Origin: Thiohalocapsa sp963698775
GTDB lineage: Bacteria > Pseudomonadota > Gammaproteobacteria > Chromatiales > Chromatiaceae
DNA length: 64,000 bases
Direction: 5' to 3'
Assembly (NCBI GenBank): GCA_963698775.1
Contig: CAVOSE010000039.1
Span: 19,285 to 83,284, forward strand
A program made the translations under genes and the position numbers. Shown here in pieces: positions 33,353 through 43,200 of this stretch (its first letter is position 1; the number at the start of each line of letters is the position of its first letter). The notes under the pieces are model-generated. The model had not been told where the DNA came from. It did not search any database and saw nothing but the letters and a program-made list of their open reading frames with translations.

Positions 33353-33967
33353 ATGTCCGCGGTCAGCATCGAGCATACCCCAACACCGTTGCGCAGCATT
33401 CGCGAGCTGCGCCCCGGTAGCTTCATCTTCGAGCGCAACAACGCGCTGCCGCCCAGCTTCTGCGACGAGGTGATCGAGCGCTTCGAGGCCAATCCGGAGC
33501 AGCAGTATGCCGGGCGCGTCGGGCAGCTGCGGGAACAGGACAGCTCCATCAAGCAGACCATGGATCTGGTGGTCAGCAACAAGCCCGATTGGAAGGACGT
33601 GGACGAGATGCTGTTCCGCTCACTGGCCGCGGCCATGCGTGAGTTCCGCGAAGCCTATGCCTACTTCAAAGGCCCGTTCAAGGACATGGGCTACCAGGTG
33701 CAGCGCTATCGACCCGGCCAGTTCTACCACTGGCACATCGACGGCGGCAGCCATGAGCTGAGCCAGCGCCAGCTGGTGGCGCTCTGGTACCTGAACGACG
33801 TCGCGGGGCCCGGCGGTGAGACGCAGTTTCTGTATCAAGACCTCAGCGTGCGTCCCGAGCGCGGCAAACTGGTGCTGTTCCCGCCGTTCTGGACCCACGA
33901 GCACCGCGCCGCGACGCTGCAAGCCGGTGTTAAGTACATTGCCACCACCTGGGTGGTGTTTGCATGA
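33353..33967 (+). CDS. 2-oxoglutarate/Fe(II)-dependent oxygenase
   Basis: A 204-residue prolyl-4-hydroxylase-type oxygenase. The iron ligands are His and Asp of FYHWHIDGGSHE (about residue 127) and the distal His in PPFWTHEHRAATLQAGVKYI, whose Lys or nearby Arg would bind 2-oxoglutarate. The jelly-roll strand LVALWYLNDVAGPGGETQFL is typical. Substrate unknown; likely a protein or small-molecule hydroxylase. The stop overlaps the next ATG, so the two are translationally coupled. Confidence 0.85.
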   Translation: MSAVSIEHTPTPLRSIRELRPGSFIFERNNALPPSFCDEVIERFEANPEQQYAGRVGQLREQDSSIKQTMDLVVSNKPDWKDVDEMLFRSLAAAMREFREAYAYFKGPFKDMGYQVQRYRPGQFYHWHIDGGSHELSQRQLVALWYLNDVAGPGGETQFLYQDLSVRPERGKLVLFPPFWTHEHRAATLQAGVKYIATTWVVFA

Positions 33968-34380
33968 CGGCTTCGGCTTCGGCTTCGGCTCAGGGCGCGA
34001 AGGCGCCCCGACTGCTCGGAATCATCGAACTCGGCGGCTATCCCAATCTCATGCCGTTGTACAACCGGCTGGGGTTCGATGCGGAACTGGTGGCATCCCA
34101 GCGCAAGGCGCAGGCGGCCTTGAAGCGGCGCTTGCCGGACGTGATCGTTGCCGAGTACAACTTCCAGTCGGACTTCCGCGATCGCACCAGCAATCTGGAG
34201 ACGCTGATGGCGCGCCTGCAACGCCATCCGCAGGTGCGGGTGATCTGCATCTATCAAGCGGAGTTCAGGCACAAACTCGACAGCATGCTGGAGCGCTTTC
34301 CGGTGTTCGCGGCGCTGCCGTTGCCGCTAGACGAGCAGGCCATGGAAGACGCGCTGCGGCGGGCGATGGTCGCGGCTTGA
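33964..34380 (+). CDS. Small hypothetical protein coupled to the oxygenase gene
   Basis: A 138-residue protein overlapping the oxygenase stop by four bases (ATGA). It starts with a Ser-Ala repeat (TASASASAQG) from a GCTTCG-type DNA repeat, then LLGIIELGGYPNLMPLYNRL, LPDVIVAEYNFQSDFRDRTS and VRVICIYQAEFRHKLDSMLE. The alternation of strands and helices is reminiscent of a receiver or Rossmann-like domain without the phosphorylation site. Possible partner of the oxygenase; function unknown. Confidence 0.65.
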   Translation: MTASASASAQGAKAPRLLGIIELGGYPNLMPLYNRLGFDAELVASQRKAQAALKRRLPDVIVAEYNFQSDFRDRTSNLETLMARLQRHPQVRVICIYQAEFRHKLDSMLERFPVFAALPLPLDEQAMEDALRRAMVAA

Positions 34381-34459
34381 CGGGGTCGCACCGCAGCCCC
34401 GGTTGGTGTTGTCGCTCGTGCGGCATGAAGTGGGCGTGGCGAAGGTCGCCCGCGAACGC

Positions 34460-35335
34460 TCAGGACCGCGTCAACAAGGTTTGGCAGGCCGCCGGGGGTT
34501 GCGGTCTGGGTGCCGGCTTGGACGCTTTCTTCTTCGGCGAATTGGCCTCGAGGCTGAACCACCACGCCAACTCGGAGCCGCAGCCGCTGCCCATCGGGAT
34601 CGGCGATTGCTGTTTGCACGACGGGCTGTCCTTGGGGCACTTCAGACGCACGTGCATGTGTGCATCATGACCCCACCAGGGGCGTAGCTTACGCAGCCAG
34701 GCGGCATTGCCTTCGCGCTTGCACAGCGCGCGCTTGATTCCGGGGTTGACCAAAATGCGGTCGACGTTTGGGTCTTCGGCAGTGGTGCGGATCAGAAACA
34801 GCTGGTCCGGCCCCCAGTTGCCGTTTACGTCCAGTTTGTTGGCGCCGAGCATGCTGGGTGGGTCGCGCTCCTCCGGCGTGGAGCGCACCGCCTGGGCAGG
34901 CGAGTCCGCGAGTGTTAGCCAGATGTCGACGTCGAGCCCGTTCTGATGGCTGACGTGGGACGAGGACATGCGACCGCCGCGGGGCTGGGCGAGATCGCCG
35001 ATCATAATCAGCCGACCGTTGCGTTGGTCCATCGCCTCGCCAAGGCCGTGGATCAGGTCGACGGTCTGGGGGTGGCCGTAATAGCGGTTACGGTGGCGGC
35101 GGACGCTGACGAAGCCCGTACCGGATGCGGGCAGTACATCGGCGCCGGCAATGCAGCCGTTGGACGGTCCGCCGATGGCGACCGGGGAGCCGCCAGTAAC
35201 CGTCTTGACGCGGGACCAGGGTGTTTCGGCGGCAAAGGTCTCGACGCAGAGACCGAGCAATAGTGCGGTGGTGATGATTATGCGCCCGCCCAAGCTGACG
35301 CTCGGGACGTTTCGCGGCGAGTCTTGCTTATCCAT
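34460..35335 (-). CDS. mepA: Penicillin-insensitive murein endopeptidase MepA
   Basis: Periplasmic metallopeptidase cutting D-Ala-meso-DAP crosslinks. The signal region is IIITTALLLGLCVETFAAET, followed by the MepA core: GRMSSSHVSHQNGLDVDIWL gives the zinc His and Asp, and RPWWGHDAHMHVRLKCP the second zinc site. Cysteines in NGCIAGAD, KRALCKRE, LKCPKDSPSC and GSGCGSE match the disulfides of the family. The C-terminus after 275 is a Lys/Pro tail. ATG 35335 follows CGGGGA. 291 residues, normal length. Confidence 0.92.
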   Translation of the reverse strand: MDKQDSPRNVPSVSLGGRIIITTALLLGLCVETFAAETPWSRVKTVTGGSPVAIGGPSNGCIAGADVLPASGTGFVSVRRHRNRYYGHPQTVDLIHGLGEAMDQRNGRLIMIGDLAQPRGGRMSSSHVSHQNGLDVDIWLTLADSPAQAVRSTPEERDPPSMLGANKLDVNGNWGPDQLFLIRTTAEDPNVDRILVNPGIKRALCKREGNAAWLRKLRPWWGHDAHMHVRLKCPKDSPSCKQQSPIPMGSGCGSELAWWFSLEANSPKKKASKPAPRPQPPAACQTLLTRS

Positions 35336-35732
35336 TGGTTCCCCGAGATGACGGCTGATCCGAGATCCGAGATTTGGCAGCTGCTTCGCGTGTAGGGGCG
35401 AATTGATTCGCCCGGTCGACGCCTTACCGTGCGACTGAGGTCGCACCTACGCTGGGTGCGTAATCCATTGGTTTTTCTGGCAATCGGCGCGAACTGACAA
35501 GCCTCGGTTGACACTGTTGGTGGCTGATTCAGCGCGCTAGTTTACAGCGCGTTGCGCCGATCGGAAGAGGGTTTTTTTGGCGTCGACGCCGGGCCGATGC
35601 GTTGCGAGGCGGGACTTGGTTCGGGGCAGGGTCGAGACGGGGCTTGGTGCGCCCGGAGCATGGGTGCGGTTGCGGCACCGCGATCAGCGGCACGTCCCTG
35701 TGCCGGCTTGGCTGGTCTGGAGCCTAAGGCGC
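35336..35732. other. Intergenic region carrying a dispersed REP-like repeat
   Basis: 397 bases between two minus-strand genes. Apart from the repeat at 35392-35450 I see no gene; it likely holds the mepA promoter. Confidence 0.6.
35392..35450 (-). repeat. REP-like two-hairpin repeat, copy A
   Basis: Contains the hairpins GGGCGAA-TTGA-TTCGCCC and GTGCGACTGAGGTCGCAC, bounded by GTAGG and CCTAC. The reverse complement aligns along its length with 58256-58313: GTAGGTGCGACyTCrGTCGC, then ACGG, a spacer, GGGCGAA and a mirrored half ending CCTAC. Two copies in non-coding DNA 23 kb apart indicate a dispersed repeat family. Confidence 0.75.
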
Positions 35733-36371
35733 CTAGTCCTTGCGGCGCTTGGCGGCGCGCTTGCTGGTCATGGCGCCGCGGATCATGAAGAGTATGAACA
35801 GGCTGGCGACAAAACCCACGCCTGCCAAGGCCATCGTGACAGTCAGCGGATTGGCCTGCGGGTCGGCGATGCCGAGCGTATTGCCGACGCCGAGCAGCGT
35901 GGGATTGTCTACCGGTACCATGATCAGGTAGGCGCAGAACACCAGGAACACGCCAAAGAAGACCAGCTTGAAATCCATCTGCACGGCTGCGATCAGCGTC
36001 GTGAAGGCCAGCAGGTAGAGCACGATCCCGGTGTACTGCTGGTCGCTCATCAGCGGGCGGATGCCCTGGGTGTTGAGGATATAGAGCAGCCCGATCAGCA
36101 GTCCCCACTGGATCAACTGTTTGGTCAGGTACCACAGGCGGCTGTTGTCTGCGACGAATGCCTGGCCCCACCCCGAGATCAGCGAGATAAAGGCGACGAT
36201 CGGGACAAAGATCTCCCAGTACTTATAGGTGCTGGCCATGTCCTTCTGACTCAGCCAGAACAGCGCGACGGTGCCACCGAACAGGATCAAAAGCGGCAGC
36301 ATTGACATGAATAGTGGGCTGTTTTCGCCCTTAGTTTTCGCCGATGAGGCGGCGTTTGCATCTTCGGACAC
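35733..36371 (-). CDS. Hypothetical inner-membrane protein
   Basis: A 212-residue protein with five or six hydrophobic helices: FMSMLPLLILFGGTVALFWL, IFVPIVAFISLISGWG, LIQWGLLIGLLYILNTQG, FKLVFFGVFLVFCAYLIMVP and ALAGVGFVASLFILFMIRGA. The first 18 residues are polar and the C-terminus is basic (SKRAAKRRKD), suggesting the C-terminus faces the cytoplasm. No family recognised. It is preceded by an AT-rich palindrome at 36556-36587. Confidence 0.65.
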   Translation of the reverse strand: MSEDANAASSAKTKGENSPLFMSMLPLLILFGGTVALFWLSQKDMASTYKYWEIFVPIVAFISLISGWGQAFVADNSRLWYLTKQLIQWGLLIGLLYILNTQGIRPLMSDQQYTGIVLYLLAFTTLIAAVQMDFKLVFFGVFLVFCAYLIMVPVDNPTLLGVGNTLGIADPQANPLTVTMALAGVGFVASLFILFMIRGAMTSKRAAKRRKD

Positions 36372-36555
36372 GGTTTGACCTCCAACGGGGGCAGAGGGTG
36401 ATACCGATGGTCTCGGCGCCCGCGCTCTTCAGCAGAGCAGGCGCCGACACGGATACGCCCGTTTAGTCAGGTTCGCGAGGGCGCAAACGCCTTTGGACCG
36501 TCGGCGTGGTGAACCTCAGGCTAGTGTAAACCATTTTTATGGTGTGTGAAGCTAG

Positions 36556-36587
36556 ATTGACACAAAAATTTATAATTTTGTGTCAAT
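36556..36587. promoter_or_regulatory. AT-rich 12-bp inverted repeat
   Basis: ATTGACACAAAA and TTTTGTGTCAAT are perfect complements separated by the eight bases ATTTATAA. It lies between the stop of the SLC13 permease gene and the start of the membrane protein gene, both minus strand. It could be an operator for a dimeric repressor or a terminator; the low GC contrasts strongly with its surroundings. Confidence 0.6.
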
Positions 36588-36633
36588 AAAAGTTGACGGT
36601 TGCCGGTGCGGCGGGCAGCGCGGCGCTGCTGTC

Positions 36634-38418
36634 TCAGAAGGGCCAGATCAGCGGCACCAGGCCCACCGTGACGGCGCCCACCAGCAGTGTCAGCGGAATA
36701 CCGATGCGCAGGAAGTCGCCGAAGCGGTAGCCGCCGACGTTGAACACCATCAGATTTGTCTGGTAGCCCACCGGTGTCGCGAAGCTGGCTGAGGCGCCGA
36801 TCATCAGCGTGACGAGGAACGGCAGCGGACTGACCTCCATCAGCCGAGCCGCGTCCATGGCGATCGGGAATACCAATACCGCGGCGACATTGTTGGTGGC
36901 CAGCGCCGTCAGCAGCGCGGCGGTGATGAACACCAGCGCTAGCGACACCCACGGCTGCCCCTGGGCGAGGCCGATCAGCGATCCGGCCAGCAGCGATGCG
37001 GCGCCGGTCTTCTCCAGCGCCGCACCGATGCCGAACGATGTTGCGATGACCACCAGCACCTGCCAGTCCGGTGCGCGCCGCGCTACGCGGCCGGCGGTGC
37101 AGCGGGTGATGACCATGCTGCCGGCGGCGAGCAGAGCCGCCTCCAGCATCGTGAACAGCCCTGTGGCCACGCTGATCACCATGGCCGCGATAATGCCGAT
37201 GGCGATCGGTGCGCGGCCGTGGTCGATGGGGTGGCTGTCGCCGAGTTGGCTGACGACGTGAAAGTCCTTTGCGTTGCGCTGCTGCAGCACAAACTCCGGG
37301 CGCGTCTCCAGCAAAAGCGTGTCGCCGGGGGCGAGCACGATGTCGCCGATCTTTCGTTGCACGCGTTCGCCGTTGCGCGACAGCGCGATGATGACGGCGT
37401 TGTAGTGCGCGCGAAACCGCCCCGCGCGGACGCTACGGCCGATCAACGGGGACTTGTTGGACAGCACGGCCTCAACGAAGCAGCGGTCTTGGCGTGGACC
37501 GCCGAGCTTGAAGACCTGGTTGGTCGCCGGTACTAGGCCGCGAATCTGCTGTAGGTCCATGACCGAGTCGACGATGCCGGCGAACACTAGCCGATCGCCG
37601 CTGCGCAAGACCTCTTGCGACGACACCGCCGGGATCAGCTGCCCGCCGCGCTCGATCTCGATCAGAAATAGGCCCGGCAACTGGCGCAGTCCGGCGGCCT
37701 CGATACTCTTGCCCGACAGCGGGCTATCGGTTGCCACCAGCATCTCGGTAGTGTAGCGGCGCACGTCCTCGTAGCTCTCGGCGGCCGGGGTGCGCGCCGG
37801 CAACAGCCGATGACCGGCGACCAGCAGAAATAGCACCACCGTAACCGTCACCGGCAGGCCGATCCAGGCCAGCTCGAACAGTCCTAGGCCTTGGGTGCCG
37901 CTGCGCTCGGTGAAGAGCCCGTCGACGACGAGGTTGGTGCTGGTGCCGATCAGCGTACAGGTGCCGCCCGCGATGCTGGCGTAGCTGAGCGGGATCAGCA
38001 GCCTCGATAGCGCCAGCCGATGACGCTTGGCCCAGTCTTGCACCGCCGGGATGAAGATCGCAACGACGGGCGTGTTGTTCAGAAACGCGCTCAGGGCCGC
38101 CACCGGCAGCATCAGCCGCAGGCGCGCATCGTGCTCGCCCCGCGGACGACCGAGCAACGATTGGCCGATCCAGCCCACCGCGCCGGTCTCGGTCAGGCCC
38201 GTGACCACCACGTAGAGCACCGCGACGGTCAGCATGCCGGGATTCGAAAACCCCGCCAGCGCCTCCTGCGGTGTGAGCACGCCGGTGACCAGTAGCAGCG
38301 TCAAGGCGCCGGAGGTAACGATGTCCGGCGCGATGCGGGTGCGCACGAACAGCACGAAACAGAGCACAACCAGGCCCAGGCTGAGCCAGCCGGGCCAGCC
38401 GAGGGCGGCGAACGTCAT
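36634..38418 (-). CDS. SLC13-family permease with TrkA-C domains
   Basis: A 594-residue divalent-anion:sodium symporter-like permease. N-terminal helices (LGLVVLCFVLFVRTRIAPDI) are followed by the SLC13/ArsB hallmark AALSAFLNNTPVVAIFIPAV. The central 220-400 region holds two TrkA-C/RCK_C ligand-binding domains (PLSGKSIEAAGLRQLPGLFL and PLIGRSVRAGRFRAHYNAVI). The C-terminal half repeats the helical bundle with TALATNNVAAVLVFPIAMDA. Proteins of this layout transport sulfate or other oxyanions or organic acids; in a sulfur-oxidising organism sulfate is a reasonable guess but unproven. Confidence 0.85.
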   Translation of the reverse strand: MTFAALGWPGWLSLGLVVLCFVLFVRTRIAPDIVTSGALTLLLVTGVLTPQEALAGFSNPGMLTVAVLYVVVTGLTETGAVGWIGQSLLGRPRGEHDARLRLMLPVAALSAFLNNTPVVAIFIPAVQDWAKRHRLALSRLLIPLSYASIAGGTCTLIGTSTNLVVDGLFTERSGTQGLGLFELAWIGLPVTVTVVLFLLVAGHRLLPARTPAAESYEDVRRYTTEMLVATDSPLSGKSIEAAGLRQLPGLFLIEIERGGQLIPAVSSQEVLRSGDRLVFAGIVDSVMDLQQIRGLVPATNQVFKLGGPRQDRCFVEAVLSNKSPLIGRSVRAGRFRAHYNAVIIALSRNGERVQRKIGDIVLAPGDTLLLETRPEFVLQQRNAKDFHVVSQLGDSHPIDHGRAPIAIGIIAAMVISVATGLFTMLEAALLAAGSMVITRCTAGRVARRAPDWQVLVVIATSFGIGAALEKTGAASLLAGSLIGLAQGQPWVSLALVFITAALLTALATNNVAAVLVFPIAMDAARLMEVSPLPFLVTLMIGASASFATPVGYQTNLMVFNVGGYRFGDFLRIGIPLTLLVGAVTVGLVPLIWPF

Positions 38419-38468
38419 GGAAGATCGCTCCAGTGTCGGTCAGGGCCGACCGCAATCGGGATCAAGCC

Positions 38469-39086
38469 TTAGGACGCGCCGCCGATCAGCTGCTCGTAAC
38501 GTTCCTTCAGTGCCGCCTGCCGCAACCGCTCGGCCTCCTGCTCGCTGGCGATCAGCGGCGACTCCTGCCAACTGTCGGTGGCGTGGTCGAAGACCGAGAA
38601 GCGCCAGGCCTTGCCGACCTTGAACACCTTGGTCACGTCATGGCCGGCCTGGGCCATGGCCGCCAGCTTGCTGGGCGCGGCAGGCGACGTGGTCGCGGTC
38701 GTCGCCGCTGCTGCTGTTGCTTGGGGGGGCGCTGCCGGCTCGGACTCGACGCCCGGCGCGGCCTCCCGGAAGCGAAACTGATTGTTCTGAATCTCGCCCT
38801 GCAGGTCGAATTCCACGGCATCGACATTGGGCAGCCGGCTCAGGATGTAGCCGGCCATCATCATGCCCAGCCGCTGGTTCTCTTTTTCCAAGGCACTGAG
38901 CAGTTTGTCGGCGACGATCTGACAGCGCTGTAGCCGATCCGGCGTCTCCACCCATTCCCGACTCATCTGCCAGCCCCCGTCCATATCGCGGTCGAGCTGG
39001 TCGAAGAACGCTGCCCCTTGTTGCAGGATCGGGTCGGGGACATCGAGGGTGTAGACTTGTTCGTCGACGATTGCCTTCAGGAACAT
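38469..39086 (-). CDS. Conserved hypothetical protein with Ala-rich linker
   Basis: A 205-residue protein starting MFLKAIVDEQVYTLDVPDPI and LQQGAAFFDQLDRDMDGGWQ, followed by a helix (LLSALEKENQRLGMMMAGYI) and the strand-rich VDAVEFDLQGEIQNNQFRFR. An Ala/Thr-rich disordered linker (about 120-140) leads to a C-terminal KVFKVGKAWRFSVFDHATDS segment. The longer frame to 39212 overlaps the divergent hydroxylase region and is not supported. No known family or motif. Confidence 0.6.
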   Translation of the reverse strand: MFLKAIVDEQVYTLDVPDPILQQGAAFFDQLDRDMDGGWQMSREWVETPDRLQRCQIVADKLLSALEKENQRLGMMMAGYILSRLPNVDAVEFDLQGEIQNNQFRFREAAPGVESEPAAPPQATAAAATTATTSPAAPSKLAAMAQAGHDVTKVFKVGKAWRFSVFDHATDSWQESPLIASEQEAERLRQAALKERYEQLIGGAS

Positions 39087-39183
39087 GCGCGGACTCCGCT
39101 GACTTGCGATGGTCCGGCATTCTATCAAAGCCCACCGCGTCGCCCCGAGTTCGGCGGCGCGGATCAACATCACCGCGACCACC

Positions 39184-39858
39184 ATGCTGCTGACGATCCC
39201 GAACCTGCTCAATACTGCTCAACTGGACAAGATGCGTGGGCTGCTGGCGGACGCCGAGTTCGTCGACGGCCGACTCAGCGCGGGCTTTGCCGCCGCCAAG
39301 GTGAAGCATAACCAGGAGATGCGACAAGATCCCCAGCGGATGCAGGTGTTGGTCCGCATCCTGATGGCCAGCCTGGGTCATCATGAGACGTTTCGCTTTG
39401 GCGTGCTACCGCATCGGGTCGCGGACCCGATCTTCGCCCGTTACCAGCCCGGCATGACCTATGGCGATCACGTCGATGATCCGATCATGGGCAGCAGCGG
39501 GCCGCGGTTTCGCACCGACGTATCGATGACGGTGTTCCTGAATCCACCGAACGCCTACGACGGTGGCGAGTTGGTGATCAGGACCTCGTTCGGCGAACGC
39601 AAGGTCAAGCTGCCCGCCGGCGATGCTGTGGTCTATCCGTCGTCAAGTCTGCATCAAGTGGCCCCGGTCAGCCGCGGCGAGCGCTTGGTGGCGCTGACCT
39701 GGATACAGAGCTATGTTCGCGATCCGGCCCGACGCGAGTTGCTGTATGAACTGAACCAAGCGCGGGAAACGCTGCTGAGGCAGGCGCCGGAGGCGGAGCA
39801 TACGGCGCTGGTGGATCGCAGCTATGCCAACCTGGTGCGGATGTGGAGCGAGCTGTAG
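39184..39858 (+). CDS. PKHD-type 2-oxoglutarate/Fe(II) hydroxylase (YbiX/PiuC family)
   Basis: A 224-residue hydroxylase. The start MLLTIPNLLNTAQLDKMRGL matches PKHD-type proteins, as do FVDGRLSAGFAAAKVKHNQE and NPPNAYDGGELVI. Iron ligands: His and Asp in YGDHVDDPIMG, and His in YPSSSLHQVAPVSRGERLVA, whose Arg binds 2-oxoglutarate. The C-terminal helices are typical. PiuC relatives sit near TonB siderophore receptors in pseudomonads; no receptor is near here. Upstream open frame to 39109 is not needed. Confidence 0.88.
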   Translation: MLLTIPNLLNTAQLDKMRGLLADAEFVDGRLSAGFAAAKVKHNQEMRQDPQRMQVLVRILMASLGHHETFRFGVLPHRVADPIFARYQPGMTYGDHVDDPIMGSSGPRFRTDVSMTVFLNPPNAYDGGELVIRTSFGERKVKLPAGDAVVYPSSSLHQVAPVSRGERLVALTWIQSYVRDPARRELLYELNQARETLLRQAPEAEHTALVDRSYANLVRMWSEL

Positions 39859-40223
39859 CACTCGCTTGTGGCCGTTCGCGGCGAATGGTGCCAAATCGCG
39901 GGCAAAAAAAACGCGGCAGGTTTGCACCATAACCGCGTGAAGTGACGCACATCGTGAAATTCGGATCGCGCACAACACAAAGGATACGTTTGATGCGGGC
40001 CAAGCGGCATCCTGCGACGCCTTAGTGGTGCATCCGGGAATCCCCCTTGCGGGTCGCTGGCCCTGGATGTTCTGGCTGCTTGCCCGCTGCCGAACTGGTG
40101 CTGGGGCCAGCGCTCTGATGGGCTCGGCCGCAACGCTCCCAGCCGCGAGGGGTGGTGTGGCGAGGACCTGTCTGCAAGTGCCCAGGACTGATGGCGTCCG
40201 CGCGGACGGGTCGCGTGGAGGGG
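39859..40223. other. Intergenic region without a recognised gene
   Basis: 365 bases between convergent genes. Open frames on both strands are short and unlike known proteins. An A-tract (GGGCAAAAAAAACGCGG) near 39900-39915 is the only feature noted. Confidence 0.5.
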
Positions 40224-43200
40224 TCAGTCTGGTTGCAGCGGGATCTCGCACAGCATCAGGGTGCCGCCTTTTGGCTGCGGGCTGACGCTGAGCTTGCCGC
40301 CGAGGATGCCAGCGCGATAGCCCATGATGTGCAGGCCGAGCCCGCCGGGGCCATCCTTGGGTGCATCTTGCCATGCGCCGTCGTCGCGCACAGTCAGCCG
40401 GATGGTGTGCGCACGTTGTTCTAGTCGAATGTCGATTCGGGTCGGTTTGCCGTGGCGGGCGGCATTGCTAACCGCCTCTTGCGCGATGCGATAGAGGTGG
40501 GCGGTCATGACGGAATCGGTGACGGGGATCCTGTGCGCGCCGATCAACGCGCAGTGCACGCCAGTGGAGCGTTGCACCTCGTCTGCCAGCGCAGTGAGAG
40601 CGTCCACCAGCTGCTCTGGCGCAACCCCGACCGGCGCCAGCCCCTGGGTGATGCCCTTGGAGTCGCGCAGCGTCTGTTCCGTTTGTTGTGCCAACTGGCG
40701 TGCTTGCGCCGCCTCCGGTCGCTGGGCCTTGTCCAGTTTTGCTGCCAAGGTCTTCGCCAGCAGCGTTATCGCGGTGAGTTGCTGACCGAGTCCGTCGTGA
40801 ATCTCTTGGCCGATGCGTTCCTGCTCTCGGGTGCTGGTCTCGATGATCTGGCGCTCCAGTTCGCGGCGCTGGCTGATGTCGCGTACCAGCAAGACATAGA
40901 GTCCGATGTGGTCGACCTCGGCGCCGACCATTTCCGCGGGGAACAGGGTGCCGTCCGTGCGCACGCCTTCGCACAGTCGCGCGCGCGGCGGCTTGCTCGC
41001 GTCCTGCATCAGTTGTTGCATTAGGTCGCGGGTATCGCCTCGGGGCGGTCCGGGCTGAAGGAGCCGCGTCAGCGGTTGACCGATAGCCTTGTGGGCCGGG
41101 CAGTCGAACAGGCGTTCTGCTGCGGCATTGAACTCGCCGACGGTGCCGCTACGATCGACGCCAACGATGCCGTCCACCACCGTGTTCAGGATGGCGGAGA
41201 GGCGCTGTTCACGTTCCGCCAGCAGTTGCTCGATCTGCTTGCGCTGGCTGATGTCGATGACCGCGATCAGCACCCGCTCCAGGCTTTGCTCGCAGCCGAA
41301 GCCAGGTGCCGCATGCAGCAGCACCGGGATACACCTGCTGTCGAAGGTTCGGATCTCGAACTCCTGTACGCCGCTGCGGCCTTGCAGCAACTGCTCCAAC
41401 AGGCTCTGTAAGGTGGGCGTCGGCTCTAGCGGAAAGAAGCGTTTGCCTGAGGCGCGCACTTGCTCGGCGTTTTCGGCCCCGAGCAGATCCAACGTGGCGC
41501 GATTGATTGCGCTGATGCGGATGCGTTCACGGCAGCCCTCGGCCTGTTGCGGGTGTGCCCGGACCCAGGCCGCCAGGCGCGCGTTGGTAGCGGCACCTGC
41601 ACCGGCATAGGCGTCGGCACCGGCGGCGAGCGCCTCGATATAGTGCCGCACACCGGACCAGTCTTGTTCCATCAGGCACATGGGCGAACGTTCGAACAGG
41701 ACGCGGTAGCGCTCCTCGCTGGCGCGGACAGCGGCCTCGGCCTGACTGCGCAGCGTGACGTCGACAAAGGTGACGACTACCCCCTCGATGCGGTTGTCGT
41801 GGGTGCGGTAGGGCTGGATGCGGCGCAGATAGTGTGCACCATCGTTGGCCGTGATCTCTTTCTCCAGCGGCATCAAGCGTTCGAGCACCAGCCCGGCATC
41901 GGACAGCAGGTTGTCGTCGTGGAAGTTCGGCGAAAGGTCCGCAAGCGGACGCCCGGTGTCGCCGCTTCTAAGGTTGAGCAGTTTGGCCGTCTGCGGCGTG
42001 AAGCGCTGAATGCGCATGCCGGTGTCGAGGAACACGGTTGCGATGTCGGTGCTGGCGAGCAGGTTGCTGGTGTCGTTGTTGCTGCGCTCGAGCTCCTGCA
42101 CCTTCTCCTCGAGCTGGTTATTGACCGTGGTGAGTTCCTCATTCAGGGATTGCAGTTCTTCCTTGGATGTCTCCAGTTCCTCGTTGGCGGACTGCAACTC
42201 CTCGTTAGCGGACATCGCCTCTTCGTTGGAGGCCTTGAGTTCCTCGTTAGCGCTTTCGAGCTCTTCGATACTGCTCTGCAACTCCTCGCGCGTGGTCTTG
42301 AGTTCCCGCTCCAGCTGTTGCGTTAGCGCGAAGTCCTCGGGCGTGCTTGGCTCGGCTGCCGCATCGCTCGCGTCGCCGTCGCTGGCCGGCGAGTCGACGC
42401 TGCTGAAACTGATCAGCAGCATGCCGTCCATGTGCTTGGGTGATGTCAGTGGCCGCACGCGCACGTGCACGGGTGAAAAGCGGCCGTTGCGCTCTACCCG
42501 CGCATCGTTCAGATCGACAGTGGCCCGGTCCCGCACGGCGCGATGGCAGGCCGCACGCACCCGGGTGCGCAGGCCATCGCGTAGCAGGTCCATGAGGTAC
42601 AGGGTAGGGCGCCCGGCGGGCAGTTCGAGGTAGTCCGCCGCCGGGCCGAAAAAGTACAGAATCTCGAAGCGCGGGCTGACCAGCACCGCCGCCGGCGCGT
42701 ATTCCTCCAGCAGGAGTCTTTCGGCGACCAGGCCGGCGTCCTGCGAGGTGCCGGCGGCGTAATCCAGTTCGTACCGCATGCTTCGGTCGCGGCCCGGTAA
42801 CTGTGCCGTCGGAAAGGTGAGCGCACTACTGCGCCGCGCCGTCGTGCGCCTAAACAACCGCCATTTCTTCGACAGCGTATCGAATAGCTCAGCTTGCGTG
42901 CCGATACTCTCGGAGGGCCCGAGCAACAGATAGCCGCCCGGATGCAGCGCAAAATGGAACAGCGCGATGACTTGTCGTTGTATCTCCGGCTCGAGGTAGA
43001 TCAGGAGATTGCGGCAGCTGATCAGGTCCATGCGGGAGAACGGCGCGTCACAGACCAGGTTCTGCGGCGCGAACACGACGGTCTCTCGTACCTCTTTCTT
43101 GACGCGATAATGATCGGCGTCCTCTTGCGTGAAGAATTGCTTCAAACGCTCCGGCGACACGTCAGCGGCGATGTTCAGGGGATAGATCCCCTGGCGTGCG

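Noticed and set aside
36556..36587. Sigma-70 promoter within the AT-rich palindrome
   Set aside because: TTGACA and TATAAT-like hexamers occur but only about eight bases apart, far too close for a promoter.
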